Source: Cecembia calidifontis (GTDB lineage: Bacteria; Bacteroidota; Bacteroidia; Cytophagales; Cyclobacteriaceae). Taken from it: 64,000 nucleotides of DNA. Where the stretch lies: assembly GCF_004216715.1 (NCBI RefSeq), contig NZ_SGXG01000001.1, positions 4,716,501 through 4,780,500 of the forward strand, read 5' to 3'. Below, one piece after another: positions 63,156 through 64,000 of the stretch. Below the pieces are notes generated by a model. The model saw only the letters and a program-made list of their open reading frames with translations, made no database searches and was not told the origin of the DNA. Position 1 is the stretch's first letter; every line of letters starts with the position of its first letter. Both the position numbers and the translations under genes were made by a program.

Positions 63156-64000
63156 ATGGCTCAGCTTCCTCTTTTCAAAGATTTCGATGGATATTCTCCA
63201 AAATATCACTTTTTCAAGAATTCATTGTTAGGTCAGGTTCATGACAGTATCCCTTGGGATGAACTTGTTTCATGTCTCCCAAGAGAACTTTCGGGAAGAG
63301 GTGCTCCAAGCTGGTTTGGTCCCAAGGGTATGTTTGCACTTATGTTTTTAAAAGCATATCTGAATGTCAGCGACCGGCATCTTCTGGAACGCTTCAATAC
63401 TGACTGGTCTCTCCAGTATTTCTGCGGGAAAGTATTGGCAGAAAATGAGCAGATTAAAGACATGACCATTATGACCCGTATAAGGGCTTATATTGAAACC
63501 CATTGTGAATGGGAGAAGCTTCAGGAGATTCTTATCCTGCACTGGAAACATGATGTCAATAACAGCCATGTACTTCTGATGGATGCCACCTGCTATGAGT
63601 CGTACATACGTTTTCCAACTGACGTAAAGCTTCTTTGGGAGTGCTGTGAATGGGTTTTTGAAGATCAGCTATTCAGGATCTGTTCAGACCTGGGTATCAA
63701 AAGGCCAAGATCCAAATTCAGGGAGCAGAAACTCGCCCAAACGACTTATTCGAGAAAAAGGAAAAACAGTTTTAAGGAAACACTCAGAAGAAGAAAAGCA
63801 TTGGTGTATCTTCTCAACAAAGGCATAGAACAGCTTCAGGAGGTTTTGGACAAAAACAAAGGAGCGGGCCTTGATCTGAAAGACTTTTCAAGGTTTGGGG
63901 TGGTAAAAAAGATATGTCAGCAACAGGAGTTCCTGTTGGACAATCCTCCTTCCAAACTCAAGGATAGGATTGTGTCACTTCATAAACCATATCTCCGACC
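63156..64000 (+). CDS. DDE transposase (IS1182/IS5-like), cut by window end
   Basis: About 281 residues are visible and open to the edge. The N-terminal part (FFKNSLLGQVHDSIPWDELV; KGMFALMFLKAYLNVSDRHL) is a DUF772-type transposase domain; the catalytic Asp is in VLLMDATCYESYIRFPTDVK, and a basic coiled region follows. This order is known from the IS1182 and related IS5-superfamily elements; the exact family needs the missing part. Confidence 0.8.
   Translation, partial: MAQLPLFKDFDGYSPKYHFFKNSLLGQVHDSIPWDELVSCLPRELSGRGAPSWFGPKGMFALMFLKAYLNVSDRHLLERFNTDWSLQYFCGKVLAENEQIKDMTIMTRIRAYIETHCEWEKLQEILILHWKHDVNNSHVLLMDATCYESYIRFPTDVKLLWECCEWVFEDQLFRICSDLGIKRPRSKFREQKLAQTTYSRKRKNSFKETLRRRKALVYLLNKGIEQLQEVLDKNKGAGLDLKDFSRFGVVKKICQQQEFLLDNPPSKLKDRIVSLHKPYLR

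Overview
The window looks like a chromosomal piece of a Bacteroidota bacterium, most likely Cytophagales/Cyclobacteriaceae. The basis is a type IX secretion plug-type protein (DUF5103), a PUR-alpha-like DUF3276 protein, DUF3078, DUF5687 and DUF4221 proteins, a tmRNA whose tag ends GETSYAMAA, and several -7 elements of the Bacteroidota form TAnnTTTG. The genus cannot be fixed from sequence reading alone.

Layout. 1-22.5 kb is mostly housekeeping: aconitase (cut by the window edge), an AtoE-type transporter, a 7TM histidine kinase, a stand-alone LuxC-like acyl-CoA reductase, a ferredoxin, YchF, an orphan Cas6-like protein, a DUF5103 protein, an ABC-F ATPase, two peptidases, a methyltransferase, a LysM transglycosylase and dnaX. 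dnaX is split at a run of ten A, exactly as a -1 programmed frameshift would require. 22.6-34.2 kb holds tmRNA, a decayed CE15-type esterase, a DUF5687 ABC exporter, a nitroreductase, RarA, threonine aldolase, GDPD and a repeat-rich intergenic region.

34.3-53.5 kb is the main accessory block. It has a FecB/FecCD-type metal or metallophore ABC importer; a [NiFe] hydrogenase of the group 2a (Huc/cyanobacterial HupSL) type with its endopeptidase, a TPR protein and an unknown protein; two paralogous TetR regulators around an unknown gene; and a full maturation operon (hypB-F-C-D-E, NHL-repeat protein, small protein, DUF151-UVR protein, hypA). hypE is cut in two by a 1,038-bp IS1595-family element with a 10-bp target duplication, so in this isolate cyanide-ligand synthesis, and hence hydrogenase maturation, is probably broken unless another hypE exists. 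An 18-bp palindrome, TTAG-N10-CTAA, lies upstream of the hydrogenase structural genes (two copies, one at the heart of a 42-bp perfect palindrome), upstream of hypB, and (one mismatch) upstream of the ABC importer. This suggests one regulon, probably run by the local TetR proteins, that couples metal import, maturation and the enzyme.

53.6-64 kb holds lpdA, ogt, a toxin-antitoxin pair whose toxin carries a nonsense codon, a divergent XRE-S24 repressor / DNA polymerase IV pair that resembles a small SOS unit, an IS30 element, and an AT-rich cassette of exported proteins (a four-cysteine peptide, a DUF4221 lipoprotein, a thioredoxin-like lipoprotein, a further lipoprotein) that sits between the IS30 copy and a second transposase cut by the window end.
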